Part shown: positions 1-11,884 of the stretch, one piece after another
Numbering within the stretch: the stretch's first letter is position 1
Layout of the letters: every line of letters starts with the position of its first letter
Source of the DNA: Alternaria dauci
Taxonomy: Eukaryota > Ascomycota > Dothideomycetes > Pleosporales > Pleosporaceae
DNA length: 64,000 nucleotides
Assembly: GCF_042100115.1 (NCBI RefSeq)
Contig: NC_091279.1
Coordinates: forward strand, 1,364,001 to 1,428,000
Direction: 5' to 3'
The notes under the pieces: generated by a model
Databases searched by the model: none
Seen by the model: only the letters and a program-made list of their open reading frames with translations
Told to the model about the DNA's origin: nothing
Made by a program: the position numbers and the translations under genes

Positions 1-277
1 CAGGGCCAGTCTGCGTCACGCCCTGAATGAAGATCTTGGCCACCTCCATTTTGTTCGGCCTTTTGAGGACGGTCAAAACATGTCCCTGCATACCAGTCTC
101 ATATCTGATTTTGCCGTCCGGTGATGTGAACGTCTTGATGACCTCACATCCGTGTTCTGTCTGTCTGGCGACTGTGTGTGGGGCTGGTCCTGCGGGCATA
201 CCATCTCGCTCTTTACACCAAGTCTCAGTGGTACCTTGGAAGAGGTTATGTGGTGTATCTGGCGGAAAGAAAACCAT
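1..277 (-). CDS. Partial unrecognised protein, cut by the left edge
   Basis: An open minus-strand frame of about 92 codons runs from an ATG at 277 off the left edge. The visible start reads MVFFPPDTPHNLFQG and the last visible part ends VAKIFIQGVTQTGP. I do not recognise the family. A plausible 3' splice site (TTACAG) lies just upstream near 306, and the frame stays open back to it, so the ATG at 277 may be internal and an upstream exon may exist around 310-430. No membrane segment or catalytic motif is visible. The frame is preferred over the overlapping plus-strand frame because its composition looks protein-like and it remains open over the whole stretch. Confidence 0.4.
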   Translation of the reverse strand, partial: MVFFPPDTPHNLFQGTTETWCKERDGMPAGPAPHTVARQTEHGCEVIKTFTSPDGKIRYETGMQGHVLTVLKRPNKMEVAKIFIQGVTQTGP

Positions 278-826
278 CGTGGTAGTGGGTAGAACCGTGA
301 CCCGCGAATCGCACCTGTAAGTTGTAACAGGCTGGGCTGGTTGAAGGAAACGACAAGAACGAAAAGGTGAACGGTGACCAGAACAAGAGGGTCTCCAGTC
401 CGTAGAACAAACGGAGTTCGCTCGCTCGCATGGTCCGATATGACGTCTGTGCTTGTGTTGCCTACAGACTCGTGTGACCAAACAAACACTTGCGCTGCAC
501 TAGCCTACACATTCACTTTGTCGCTATACGCTTCGTTAACCTTCTAATCATGGCAACTGCAATACTATTTAGCATTCGACACGCAAGGACTTTGACCATA
601 CCTAGGTATTTCACTTTTTAAATACACACTATATACGGGAAAAATTAAACACCGTACTAGACAACTACAGGAGAGCAATTGATCTTCCTTTGTGGAGCAA
701 TATTGTACCTAGGCGACTACAGAGCTGGTGTCTGCCCTTACATAGCGTAAAATAGTGTATCTAAGCTTAATAATAAGTCTTGAGAGTATAAAGCACCGCA
801 TGAAATCCAATATCCCCTATCGTACA
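278..826. other. Intergenic, AT-rich
   Basis: This stretch lies between the left-edge gene and the 3' end of the sugar transporter, both on the minus strand. It becomes AT-rich from about 540 to 800. It probably holds an upstream exon or promoter for the left gene and the transporter 3' UTR. I see no other coding signal. Confidence 0.5.
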
Positions 827-2665
827 TCACTCCTGAACATTATGGATGTTTCCGCTCTCATCAATCTCCACCTTTGCCCTCTTCAAACTGGCATTCCTCG
901 GGTTGGGCGCCTCAAAGATCTCCTTTAGCTCCTCAAGAGTCTTGCCCGCAGTCTCAACAAAGAAGAAGAAAATAATGACAATCTCGATGCAAATCCATGC
1001 AATGTAAACGAGGTAAAGCTTCCATCCAATCTTTTCCATTCCGACCGAGATCCCGTAGGTGTTGACCATCATGGCGACGTTGAGGAACAGGAAGTTGAGA
1101 CCGGATCCCTTTGCACGAGTACGGTTCTCCAAACATTCGACTGCATACAAAGTCTGTAGGGGAGTCCATCCCCAGGCGAAGAAGATGCCGAAGAGGTAGA
1201 TGGAGACAATGGTGCCGTAAGCGAGGTTATTTTTCTCGGTCGCAGTGGCAGTAAAGGCTGTGAGGAGAACGTAGGCAAAGAGACCGCCCCAGAGACCGCC
1301 CATAAGCATCTTTCGGCGGCCAAGCTTGTCGAGAAGTGTGGCACCATATATGGCAGCAAGCATCGAGAAAATTGGGTTGATTGCGTTAATAAGGAGCTGG
1401 TCATTCGGATCATCAATGCCGGCGGCGGCTATCATGCTTGGCATGCTTTTTACGTGCGTTAGCTAGAGAGAGGGAGAGCGTAGGACAATAAGATACATAC
1501 TAATAGCTGACGACGTTGTTGCCACTCCATTGTCCGAAGAAAGCCATCGCAATGACCATGGCCAATCGGTAACGTGCTGCCTTGGTGTTGAAGAGCTCAC
1601 GGAAGTCCCACCAGGGGTTGTCGCTGCGAGTGGCGGCAAAGTCTTCGGTAATCTCGTGTAGCTGGAGCTGTACGATGGGAGAGTTGGGGTTGCCGTCTCC
1701 GTGGTACTTTGCCATGATGGCGATGGCCTCCTCTCGGCGGTCATGCGCCAAGAGCCAACGAGGTGTTTCCGGGAAGAACATGATCAAGCCCAAAACAATG
1801 GAAGGGAGAATGCACTGAACAACAGTGGGAATTCTCCATGCCCATGAAGAGTTGCCCATGTGAAGGTTGGTTCCATATGTAGTCCAGCCAGCCAGAATGT
1901 TGCCAACCCACCAAAAGTTGTTGTACATTCCAGCCATGGTTCCACGATAGGCAGGGTGCGCGAGTTCAACGGTGTAGGCAGGACCAGCAGCAGAGGCGAT
2001 GGACGCGCCAAATCCGAGGATGAAGCGACCAGCAATGAAGTGACCCGTCTCGTTGGCCGTAGCTTGGACGGCGGTTCCAACGAGCACAAGCGCGCAGCCG
2101 ACGGCAATGCAGACACGGCGACCATATCCATCAGCAAGGAGTCCACAGCTGGACAGAGTTAGTCGCAAGGAAAACAGGTACCTTTATCGGTCTCGAACTT
2201 ACAAAGGAAAGGCGGCAATTTGGCCCAGGTTGTAGATGATGAAGATGACGCCAGTGCTGGATCCCACACCAGTCAAATTAAAGGTGTTCTGGTAGGCTTT
2301 CATCGCGTTGATGGATCCCATGAGGGAGCTGTCGAAACCGTTAAGCGTGGAGACGAGGTAGCCAATGCCCATGATCATGTAGAGCTGGATCATGCCTCGA
2401 GACCACAGCTTCGGCTTTTCTGCCTCCATGGCAGCGGCTGCGCGCCTGTTAGTACTCTTGCCATACGCTCACATCATACAATGGGAGAATCGAATGCCCT
2501 CAGTAGTTGCTTGGGTATGGCCTGAGCTGAGAATGCAAAATGGAACTTACTGAGAGCCACTGAGGCCACATTGGCCTCCTTGACGTTCGTGTGCTTGTTC
2601 GTGTCATCGTCGGCCCGGCTCAGTTGGTGCGTAACAGCGCCCATGCCGTCTTTCTTCTCTGCCAT
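827..2665 (-). CDS. MFS sugar transporter, lactose permease (LAC12)-like
   Basis: A 538-residue proton-coupled sugar porter of the major facilitator superfamily, expected in the plasma membrane. Four exons join in frame: 2665-2551, 2437-2203, 2148-1501 and 1445-827, with GTAAGT/GTATGT donors. The middle exon carries the family marks: GRRV loop, EL-x-HPAYRGT segment, and PETPRWLL after the sixth helix. The last exon ends with the sugar-porter tail FVETAGKTLEELKEIF. Length and the NNVVSYYMPSM segment fit fungal lactose/hexose permeases such as K. lactis Lac12. The gene is transcribed away from a GH2 beta-galactosidase starting 919 bases off, which supports a galactoside substrate. Lactose specificity is inferred from this context; a hexose, xylose or cellobiose permease is also possible. 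The start MAEKKDG is chosen because it is the last ATG before the well-supported first intron. Confidence 0.85.
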
Positions 2666-3584
2666 CTTGGATATGCAGCCGGCAAAGTCTGGAGAAGAAC
2701 CGGAGTTGTGGAGGGGAAAAATGGAACTGCTCTCCACTCGAGGGCCGATGTGCAATGATGCTGAAGGATTCCGGAACACTGGGTCTCTTTATAGTGTACA
2801 GGCTTCTCCGCAAAACAACTCACGCTTGCAACCCCATGGCACCGAGGTTCCTGCCCTGCTTGCCTGGCCCGATGCATGATTTCTGCTCTGGATGCAGCGA
2901 TGCGGCGTTCAGGGCGCCACTCCGTTCGCCAAGCATGCTTGTTGAGCGGTAATAGTGCTGCTTTAGGGGCGGAGCAACAGCGGAGTGACTGGGAAATTTT
3001 TACTTTCCAAGCTCGCTATGCCTGGACGGTACTCTAGTCAAGTAAAAGGGCCTTCTCATGGGCGGATCCAGGCCTAGGAGCAGTTCGGCGGACGGGCGGA
3101 CTGCCCAAAGTATACCAGTTGCAGAGCGCCACGCGTGAGGTCCATACGATGCAAGTGAATCAAGAAATGAGCCGGCTCGTTTGCCAGTGAATCGTAAAGA
3201 ACCAGACGAGGGTGGATGTGGTGTAGTAGGGCTGGGCAACGGGGTCTGGGGATGCATACGTGGGGAAGGAGGCAGCCGAATGCAGAAGCTCCACCGTTGA
3301 TCTAGCAAGGGCCCATGCTCACGCCCGGACGTCGCCCCAGCACACCCCCGATGCGCGCTCCCACATGCAACACGCGCCGTCAATTGCCGTCACGTTTTCT
3401 AGTTCATGTGACTAGAGGGGCAGACAGTCCCTTGGCCTTCACCATGTGTGACCGGACGGCTTCCCTGATCAGTCCAAGTCGCGTTGTGTACGGCCGCGTG
3501 GTGGGGTTACAACGACGGCATCAGAGGAGAAGAAAGTAGAGCATTGGTTCGTGAGAGTACCATCAAACTTTCAACTCATCCATC
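2666..3584. promoter_or_regulatory. Shared divergent promoter of the transporter and beta-galactosidase
   Basis: A 919-base region between two divergent ATGs, most likely a bidirectional promoter. It holds several matches to the CreA carbon-repressor core SYGGRG: GTGGAG at 2708 and (reverse) near 2729, GCGGAG at 2969 and 2980 as a close tandem pair, CTGGGG at 3246, GTGGGG at 3260, reverse CTGGGG at 3335 and GTGGGG at 3501. At least eight sites is more than the three to four I would roughly expect by chance. I looked for Gal4/Lac9-type CGG-N11-CCG sites and did not find a clear one. Carbon catabolite control is therefore an inference. Confidence 0.5.
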
Positions 3585-6500
3585 ATGGCATCAGGTCAAC
3601 ACCCAGCGAGCGTTCCAGACTGGAACAACCTTGACATCCTTCACAAGAATACGCTGCCTGCACGCGCATACTTCCACAACTACAAGTCCGAGGCCGATGC
3701 ACTTAGTGCCGATGTGAACAAATCTGCGACACATAGCCTTTCCGGCACGTGGAAGTTCCAGCATTCATTCTCACCCTTTGAAGCTCCCGAAGGCTTTGAG
3801 TCGACTACATTCGACACATCGTCATGGAGCGACATTGCTGTGCCAGGCATGTGGCAGCTACAGGGCTTTGGCAAAGGCCCCCAGTATACGAACGTCATTT
3901 ACCACATCCCAGTCGATCCTCCAAACGTTCCCTTTGCTGAGAACGAGACTGGATCCTACGTACGCAAGTTTGAGGTACCGAAACAGCTCCAGGACGGTCA
4001 GATTCGACTTCGGTTCGAAGGCGTTGATGCTGCTTTCCATGTATGGGTAAACGGAAAAGAAGTTGGATACTCCCAGGGCAGCAGAAACCCAGACGAGTTC
4101 GATATTACCTCGGTCGTCGATCTTGATGCCGAGAACACTCTGGGTGTTAGAGTGTATCAGCATTGCGATGGAACTTATATTGAAGATCAAGACCAGTGGT
4201 GGCTGAGTGGCATGTGAGTAACGTTCGCTTCAAGACGAATCATAAACTCACGACTACAGATTTCGTGATGTCTTCTTGGTAGGATTCCCCAAGGAGTCGC
4301 GCATTGAAAATGTCTTTGCTCAGACGATCCTGGATTCGTCCTACACCGACGCGGAACTGAAGATCAAAGTCAACGCGACCGGATCTGGCAAGCTCACAGC
4401 GAAACTCCTGGATGCAAACAAGCAGGAAATCGCTTCATCAGACGCAGACATCAAGAGTGATGGCGTGACCGAACTCAGCATTCCAGTCAAGAATCCTCTA
4501 AAGTGGACTGCTGAATCGCCCAATCTGTACCACCTCGTGGTCTCTACCGGGGATCAAGTCATCGCCCAGCGCATCGGCTTCAGACAAGTCGAGATGAGAG
4601 ACGGTTTGATCAAAGTCAATGGCAAGAGAATTGTTTTCCGCGGAGTCAACCGTCATGAACATCACCCCACTTTCGGTCGTGCTGTGCCGTATGAGTTCAT
4701 GAAAGAAGACCTTCTGATCATGAAGCGCCATAATATCAACGCCATTCGCACCTCTCACCAGTTGAACGACCCGCGACTATACGATCTCGCAGACGAAATG
4801 GGCTTTTGGGTCATTGACGAAGCTGATCTGGAGTGCCATGGCTTTGAGAGTATCGCTGATGCCGGTTTGTCGAAAGAAGAGCGCAGCCTACCTTTCCGTG
4901 AGCGTCAGCTTCTGACTAGGTCAAAGGCTGCGGAATGGACCACCGACAACCCAGTCTGGACACATGCGTACGTGGATCGTGCAGAGGCACTCGTGAAGAG
5001 AGATCAGATGCACCCGTCTGTCATCATATGGAGTCTCGGTAACGAAGCTTTCATGGGACGAAACTTCGTGGCCATGTACGAGCACATCAAAAAATACGAC
5101 GACAGCCGGCCTATTCACTACGAAGCGGACATCTACGCAGATACCATGGACATGTATTCCAGGATGTATCCCCCAATTGACGAGATCGTCAAGTTTGGTG
5201 AAGACAAGGAAAAGAAGAAGCCACTGGTGCTTTGCGAATTTGTAAGATATACACTGTCGGGGTCTAGTACTATGACTGACTAAAACAGATCCACGCCATG
5301 GGTAACGGGCCTGGTAACATCAAAGAATACGTTGACGCCTTCTACAAGTACCCAACTCTCCAGGGAGGTTTCGCATGGGAGTGGGCGAATCACGGTCTTC
5401 TTACCAAGGACAAGCAGACTGGTGAAGAGTTTTATGCCTATGGTGGAGACTTTGGCGAAGAAGTTCACGACGCGACATTTGTCATGGACGGTCTTGTCAA
5501 CTCCGACCATTCGCCTAATGCGGGATTGATCGAGTACAAGAAGGCTATTGAACCTGTGCAGCTTCTGGAATCGACTGGTTCAAAGGCCACGTTTATTAAC
5601 CGGTACGACTTCATCACACTCGACCACTTGAGCTGCCAGTACACATCAACGTCCGCATCTGGGAGTGGAGGTGTATCAGGGAGCCTAGAAGTTCCTTCTG
5701 GTGTCTCGCCCGGTCAGAGCTTTGATTTGGAGCTTCCAAAAGTCGAAGGGTCAGAAGAGGAGGCCTTGCTGAGCATCTCATTTCAGCTGAAGGAGGCTAC
5801 GCCATACCTCAAGGCAGGTTTCGAGATCGCGACAGCACAGATATCCGTCACACCAGTGACGCCATTGAAGCGACCTCAGTCATCGGGCAAGCAAATTACC
5901 GTTGAGACACCGTCCAGGAACATCCTCAAGATCACGACGGATCAAGCCATTTGGGAGTTCAACACTATTCACGGTAGCCTGACGTCCTGGGTGCAAGGTT
6001 CTACCGAGCTTCTCTCCAAGGCACCAGAAATTGACATTTTCCGCGCACCTACCGATAACGACATTCCACAAGACGGTTGGGATTGGAAGGACAAGCAACT
6101 GCATCTTGCGAAGCCATTCACTCGCAAGGTCGAGTGGTCACAGTCTGGCGCGGAAGCTCTCAAGGTTACCGTACACCAACGTGTCGCACCTCCGATTCTC
6201 TCTTGGTCCATCGATTGCGTTCTTACGTACACTTTCAACGCAAACGGTACTCTATCTGTGCATGTCGCCGGCACACCGAAGGGTGAGAACCTGCCCCGTA
6301 CCCTTCCACGCATCGGTCTTGTTATGGAGCTTCCTAAGCAATTCCAACAAGTCGAATGGTTTGGTCGCGGCTTCGGCGAGACCTACCGTGATAGCAAGCT
6401 CTCACAACCCGTGGGCAAGTATACAGCGTCCGGCGTCGACGAACTCTGGGTCGATTACGAGGTGCCTCAAGAATCATCAAACCACACAGATACCCGTTAT

Positions 6501-6846
6501 CTGAGCATCACAAACGGTAGCGGCGCAGGACTGCTCGCTCAGTTTGCGGACAAGAAGAGTGAACAGAGGAAGCTGTTTGACTTCCAAGTCAGCCATTACA
6601 GGTAAGAACACCCATCCTTAAACTGCGTGTGAGACATACACTGACTTTGTACACTGTAGGATGAAGGATGTTGCCGCTGCGGACCATCCGCATGAACTGA
6701 GGAAGAAGAAGAGGGAAGAGGTTGTGCTCAGGTTAGACGCGGAACATCATGGACTGGGAAGTGGAAGCTGTGGACCGAGGACACTAGACGAGTATAGTCT
6801 ACTGTGCGAACCGTTTGAATTCGAGGTCGTGTTGCAGGCTCCGTAG
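3585..6846 (+). CDS. Beta-galactosidase, GH2 (LacZ/LAC4 type)
   Basis: A 1036-residue GH2 beta-galactosidase that hydrolyses lactose and other beta-galactosides. The length matches E. coli LacZ (1023) and K. lactis Lac4 (1025). Four exons: 3585-4213, 4260-5241, 5289-6601 and 6660-6846; all junctions keep frame. Domain order is sugar-binding (about 60-220), immunoglobulin-like, TIM barrel with NGKRIVFRGVNRHEHHP, then the C-terminal small-chain domain (IDIFRAPTDNDI). The catalytic acid/base is Glu472 in WSLGNEAF and the nucleophile is Glu536 in LCEFIHAMGNGPG, whose codon is the last but one before an intron. There is no signal peptide, so the enzyme is likely cytosolic and depends on the divergent permease for substrate. 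Most fungal extracellular beta-galactosidases are GH35; this is a separate, intracellular type. No break or missing key residue is seen. Confidence 0.95.
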
Positions 6847-7175
6847 GTACAGGTATTGTCGCTTAAGGTATAGGCATGTTGGGAAAGCACTTCCCAAAGT
6901 GTGCGAAGTAGCTTTACTACCGTACTCGCGCCATATCTACGATGTTAAGTGTTGCTTTCTCTATTTCACTTCGAAATTTCACAGAAGAGATCTGCGATGT
7001 TGCGTGTTGATGTAAGCAAGACACGTTGCCCTGGCAAGCGTTTGTCCTATCTATCGCTCTTTCTCTCACTTCCGCCGCGGTCACCACACCACGTTTTCAG
7101 TCGACCCCACCATCTATAATTGTCACCTCCCATCTTCCACTAACTTCATTCCGTAACCTCTTCAAAGTTAACAAC
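6847..7175. other. Intergenic, short
   Basis: Three hundred bases between two plus-strand genes. It must hold the beta-galactosidase 3' UTR and the promoter and leader of the next gene. The reading frame of the next gene stays open upstream of its chosen ATG, but that part lacks protein-like character. No other feature is seen. Confidence 0.5.
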
Positions 7176-9590
7176 ATGGCGGGTGGAACGAAGAAGCGAC
7201 GGGTAAGTGTTGACGGGACTGCAGCAGTCTGTCGCAAGCGGATAGCCACGAAGACGCAGCTGCAACTTAGTCGCGCCAGAGCTGATACTTTACAGAAATC
7301 ACAGTCTCCAGCTCGCAGTACAGCTACGAAGCGCGCGCGCATACCCTCCACCAGCACCTTACACCGCACTCAACACGCCGACCACGATGTCCAGTCACGC
7401 GCTGGATTGTCCAAGGATACATACGCGACCCAGAATCATGATCGTTGGACTTCCTTACCCACCGGGGAAGACTGGCTGTTTCGTGTCAAAGTTATTTCTT
7501 CTGCGACAAACCTTGATAATGAGTTGTTCCAAAACGCAGTACAAGGGCTAGTCCGAATTTGCTTCCCTGAAGGCATTTTGGATCAACTTGGGTCACGAGT
7601 CCTGGAGCAGCAGATGCGAGAAGCGAATGCTCCAGAACAAAACATACAAAAGATGTCAGAAATCTTCCGCGCCGAGATGACACAGCGTGTAGCATCTCTG
7701 CTTGCTGAACACCTTGACACGGCTAGCAAGGTCGAAACGGCAATACGAGCTACCGTAGTAGCAAGCGCGAAGCTTCATGGGTGTGGCCTTGGAGAAGACA
7801 TTCTGGGGTATATTATTACGAGTCTACTCCAACTCAAAGCAAAAGCTTCAGAAAACTCGACGGATTGGTTGGCGAACATTGAGCATTTGCAAGAAACGGT
7901 CGGCAGCGATGAAGATATGAGTGTTCTTGATGTTTCTGATGAGCAGTCTCCAACACTTGGGAAAAAGAAGAAGCATGAGAACCGGTCTAAGAAGGCAAAG
8001 CGTAGGCACACTACGGTGGAAGGTGATCCCCTAAAGAATGCTGATATGGACTTCGATTTACCAGCAGCTTCGCCTGGACAGCGCATATCTGGAAATAAGG
8101 ATAAGAAGATCTCCCCCAGGTGGCAGTGGGACGTTGATGCAACAAAGCTCGCGGATGACGATGTGGCTGAAGCTTTCCCACGCACAAGCAGTCTGTTTGC
8201 CTATCATGCCTTACCCATCGCTAAACGGAAGCTTGGATCGCAAGCGTCGAGGAAAGAGATCCGATGTGAGATGCAGTCATTACTTGATGGTATGCCTCCG
8301 GATGAGTTTGAGAAGTGGGTAGAGAGCTTACAAAAGCTTCTCAGCGGCGACCGTGAGATGCTAGTACGACAAGATGTTGCTGCTTCGAGTGCCGACCAGC
8401 AACTCGCTCGTGCGACGCCAGCGCCAGTTGATTTGCATCGTAAGGCAAGGATCAATACGAAAACACGATCCGGTGATTCTGGTAGATTCGAAGGACGCGC
8501 AATAAATGTTGAGAACGACTACGAGAAAGCTTTCGTCAAACGCGAGACTGCTACAGTGTCAGCCAGAGTGGTAGAGAAGTCGCCGATCAACCACATTGAA
8601 GAGGCCACGAAGGCCCTTCGTCAGTTGTCTACAGAAGAACGAGAGCTCGACAGGCCACTTCTCAGCGTAGAGGCAGCAGGAAGGCAAACTGCTCAAGATC
8701 TACAGAGCAGTGGGAACATTGACAGTGTAAGTCAGTGCTACATTAATTCAATTCTCGTGCTAAGTATTCTTAGACCTTCGGTATGCCAGTACTGAGCCTA
8801 CTATGGGGATCAGACAGTCTGACAGCAACTGAATGTGTGGATGATTCCGCTAGAATCACGCAAACGATTATGAGCAATCTCAAGCATCGCATTTCAGCAG
8901 AGGTGAGTTATCGCAACACAACTGTCGTGATCACAGCTAATTCGCCCAGCGCATCGTTGTGAGTGGCTTAGGAGGCATGAACAAGACTCGCACGACGTCT
9001 GAGCTACAGGATACCATCGCTTATGCTTTCCCCAAACCCGGACATCACTATAGCTTCATGAGAATCAAGAAGGACATTGAAACAGCTCTCATTCCGTGGG
9101 TAATTGCGGAGCCGAGTGCTTTTCCCGAGTTGAAGGCCATGCCCTTCGTCTTCGCTCACACTGTTCCGGTATGGTTTCAAGTAAGCTATACTGTCTGTGG
9201 AGACTGATTCAATCATATAGTCAGTTCCAGCTGTGCTCAATTTGATCTTCGGTTCTTGGTCCTCTGTGGCCAGACGTAATGGATCTGAGATGTGGGATGC
9301 CATGTTACAAGCTCTCCAGCGACGAGGTATCTCTGAAGTAGGTCTTTCTTTCTGAGTTGGCACGCAAAGCGAAACTGACGTAAAATTAGGCATCTGTTGG
9401 AGCTGCCAACATCGACTGCTTGCAAATTGATAGTCTTTGCAACAACACCAGACTCCCAGAGATGACACGACGTGCATTACTCGAACGCGTTTTGCGCCGC
9501 TTAGCCTTCTCGCATAGAGACAAGTTTCCAGAGCTAAAGGCCACGCCTGTCGTGACGACGTGGGAAAGGAAGACGGGACTGATGTGGTGA
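7176..9590 (+). CDS. Hypothetical protein, probably nuclear
   Basis: A 742-residue protein of unknown function in five exons: 7176-8726, 8774-8902, 8950-9180, 9221-9337 and 9390-9590. All introns sit between codons (phase 0). The ATG at 7176 is chosen over the in-frame one at 7026 because the product then starts MAGGTKKRRVS, a strong basic nuclear-localisation-type cluster, and the upstream part looks like leader sequence. A second basic stretch (GKKKKHENRSKKAKRR) lies near residue 270. Around residues 310-400 there is a compact block containing SPRWQWDVDATKLADDD and DGMPPDEFEKWVESLQKLL. The C-terminal third (VVSGLGGMNKTRTTSELQ onward) looks globular. I recognise no known domain. A chromatin or nuclear role is a guess from the basic clusters only. 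Confidence 0.65.
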
Positions 9591-11111
9591 GAATCAGGCA
9601 ATGTCGCCTATTTCGTGTCTCGAAGGTATAGCATGGTAGTACCTAGAGAGGCAGTGCACCTACTACACTGTTCGCTACGAATGCAGCATTCAGTCTGTGA
9701 CCACTCACTTCTAGTACCATATTCTCAATGCGACATGTCGACCCCTTTACCACGAGCTTACAAAATAGTATGCGTCAAAGCAGACTGTAATATCTGACCT
9801 GGATAGGCTTGTTTCCTCGAAAGCGTCAAGGAGGTGAGTGGTTTGGAGCAAATCATGGCTGCACAGCGGTGGCGTGGCGTGTCGTCTCTCTACGTCACAC
9901 GTCGGGGGGCTAGCTCTGAACTGTGGTTTCTTCCAGGATAGACTTCAGGCACTGGCGTACCGCGCCAACATTGCGGCAAATGGCTTGCGGAATTTGAGGC
10001 AAAGTCTCAGTTGCGTCTGCGCACTTTGCAAGGCCATTGTCGGTGCCAAATTAAGCATTTGAACACCACATCTGAAATGCTCTTGTGATTGGATGATTGC
10101 GTGTCAAGGTCTTTATTTTCAAGGTGTTTCCAATTGCTCAGTCGAGCGCCATGTGCTTGTGGTGTTACTTTGATGTTGCAATCTTGTTGAACCTTGATCA
10201 CCACTATACCTTCGCTCGATACGATATCTATCTACTATCTACTTGATTCTAGTCAACACGCTTGACTGGATTGATCAAAGCACTGGATCTCGCCTTTCAT
10301 CGCCATCTCCAATGCAACACCACTCTTTCACCCTGGCTTGTTCCATCTGATGCATACCGTGTAACGTCCAGTTTGCTTGTTTTTCTAAAATAGTTCTATG
10401 CAGGCTCCAATCGGCTTAATGACACGCCTGAGAGCGGAGTCACCGGCATGCGCAAATGTAGGAAAGAGGGTCAAAGTGGGCTCATGTGATGCAGATCTGC
10501 ATGCCGCCCTGGAGGTGTTTTCATGCGACGTGTTGCTTTTTGTGCGGATGTTTTGTTTTTCCATTTGTGAGATCATCGGTGTACGCCTAGCTAGATGGCT
10601 GATGGTGGCCACGGAGGGAGAGAAGGATTGAAATAATGATTGGGAGTGGGTAGATTCCGGACGGTGTCAGTCTAGGACAGAGGGCGATGAACAAGATAGG
10701 CAGCCACATTGAACTGTTTTTGTTTTTCGTGGTTGCTTTTGTGGTGTCGAGAAATGCGGTCAAGTATCACTTTGTGCTTCGCACCAGGGATGACTAGTTC
10801 ACTCACATTTCCCCAAGCGAGACAGACAAAGCGGATGAAGAGTAGGACCGGTTTCTGCCAACCTTCAGGTCCAGCGGCTGGGGAACCGTAGTTCACGCAG
10901 TGCCGCTAGTGGGGTACGAGTACATGGGCTTGGCAAGGCCGACCTAGTACGATAGTGGCGCTTTGTCTGCATTTTGTGTATGCATTGCGTCCCAAAGCGT
11001 ACAGCATGGGAAAAGCTGCTGCACTGAACTCCATCGGTGTTCACTCATTAGCCCCGTCTCATCTCCGCACCTTTCCTTTGCCGTCAAGCCACCACCCAGA
11101 CCCTTGCGCAT
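9591..11111. other. Gene-free convergent intergenic region
   Basis: About 1.5 kb between the 3' ends of two convergent genes. Open frames here are all shorter than 80 codons and have no protein-like character on either strand. I looked for box-B-like GGTTCRA sequences as a sign of tRNA genes and saw none that fold. Nothing else is seen. Confidence 0.55.
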
Positions 11112-11884
11112 CTACCCAATATCCATCTCGTCCACTGCTGCAGCCGCTCTCTCTCTCCTGATTGCATCTTTCTTTGCTCTCCGTGCAGCCGCCTTGGACA
11201 TGCCCTTGCCGCTGCTGATTTTTCGGTACTCGTCCAGAGACATGCCTCTTCGCTCCGCAGCCACGATCTGAGCCTGTAATGTCTTGTCTTCCGACATGTC
11301 CATTTTGGGATTAGCCACTTTTCTTTCTTTGCGAGCCTGCATTCTGGCAAGGTTTTGACGAGTGCGTTTGGCTGGGGAGATTTAGCATGACGGTGAAGAG
11401 ACGCCATTGTAGGACAACGCACTCATCTTCTTGCCCACCGGCTCTGAATCGATTGCCATGGTCTGGTCAGCGTTCGGTTGCTGTGCCGAGCCTGCATGTG
11501 ATGTCAGGTCCGCTCACTTCGGTAGCAGCGATCAAAAGCAAGTGGTCGCAGCATCAATGGACGTTGGATGGACAATGTCCCGACACGTGACATACCAGTC
11601 TGCAGGTCAGCTTGGGGTGCCGAAAAGGCGTCGCCCAATACGTCGACTAATTCATCAGCTAGCGCGCCCATCTTGCGTCGGTCCTTTTGCCTTTTGCTTT
11701 TCGACTTGGTCGCAGGTGCCACGCCCTTTGCTCGCCTGGGGGAGGCGCTTCGCTGGCTCGTCTGCGATTGGTCACTGTCGCTCGCGTCTGAAAAATGTTG
11801 CTCTTCGCCCAATCTGAATCCTGTGTTTGCAACAGTTGGTGTGCTTGCAGATGCTGCAGCTGCTTCGGGCAAGGCGGGCGCCAT
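11112..11884 (-). CDS. Small basic protein, hypothetical (possibly nucleolar)
   Basis: A 205-residue protein from three exons: 11884-11596, 11491-11423 and 11371-11112. Junctions keep frame, with GTATGT and GTGCGT donors and CATGCAG and CCCCAG acceptors. The N-terminal half is Ala/Ser-rich and disordered (PEAAAASASTPT), followed by a Lys/Arg run (KSKSKRQKDRRKMG) and an acidic-amphipathic segment (ALADELVDVLGDAF). The C-terminal half is strongly basic and helical: KRTRQNLARMQARKERK, then MSLDEYRKI and KAAARRAKKDAIRRE. This make-up resembles small ribosome-biogenesis or RNA-binding factors, but I cannot assign a family. It is in tandem with the next minus-strand gene, 482 bases upstream. Confidence 0.6.

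Noticed and set aside
27..489. Frames of 97 codons (plus) and 138 codons (minus) at the left edge
   Set aside because: A different minus-strand frame stays open to the edge and looks more protein-like; these overlap it in other registers.
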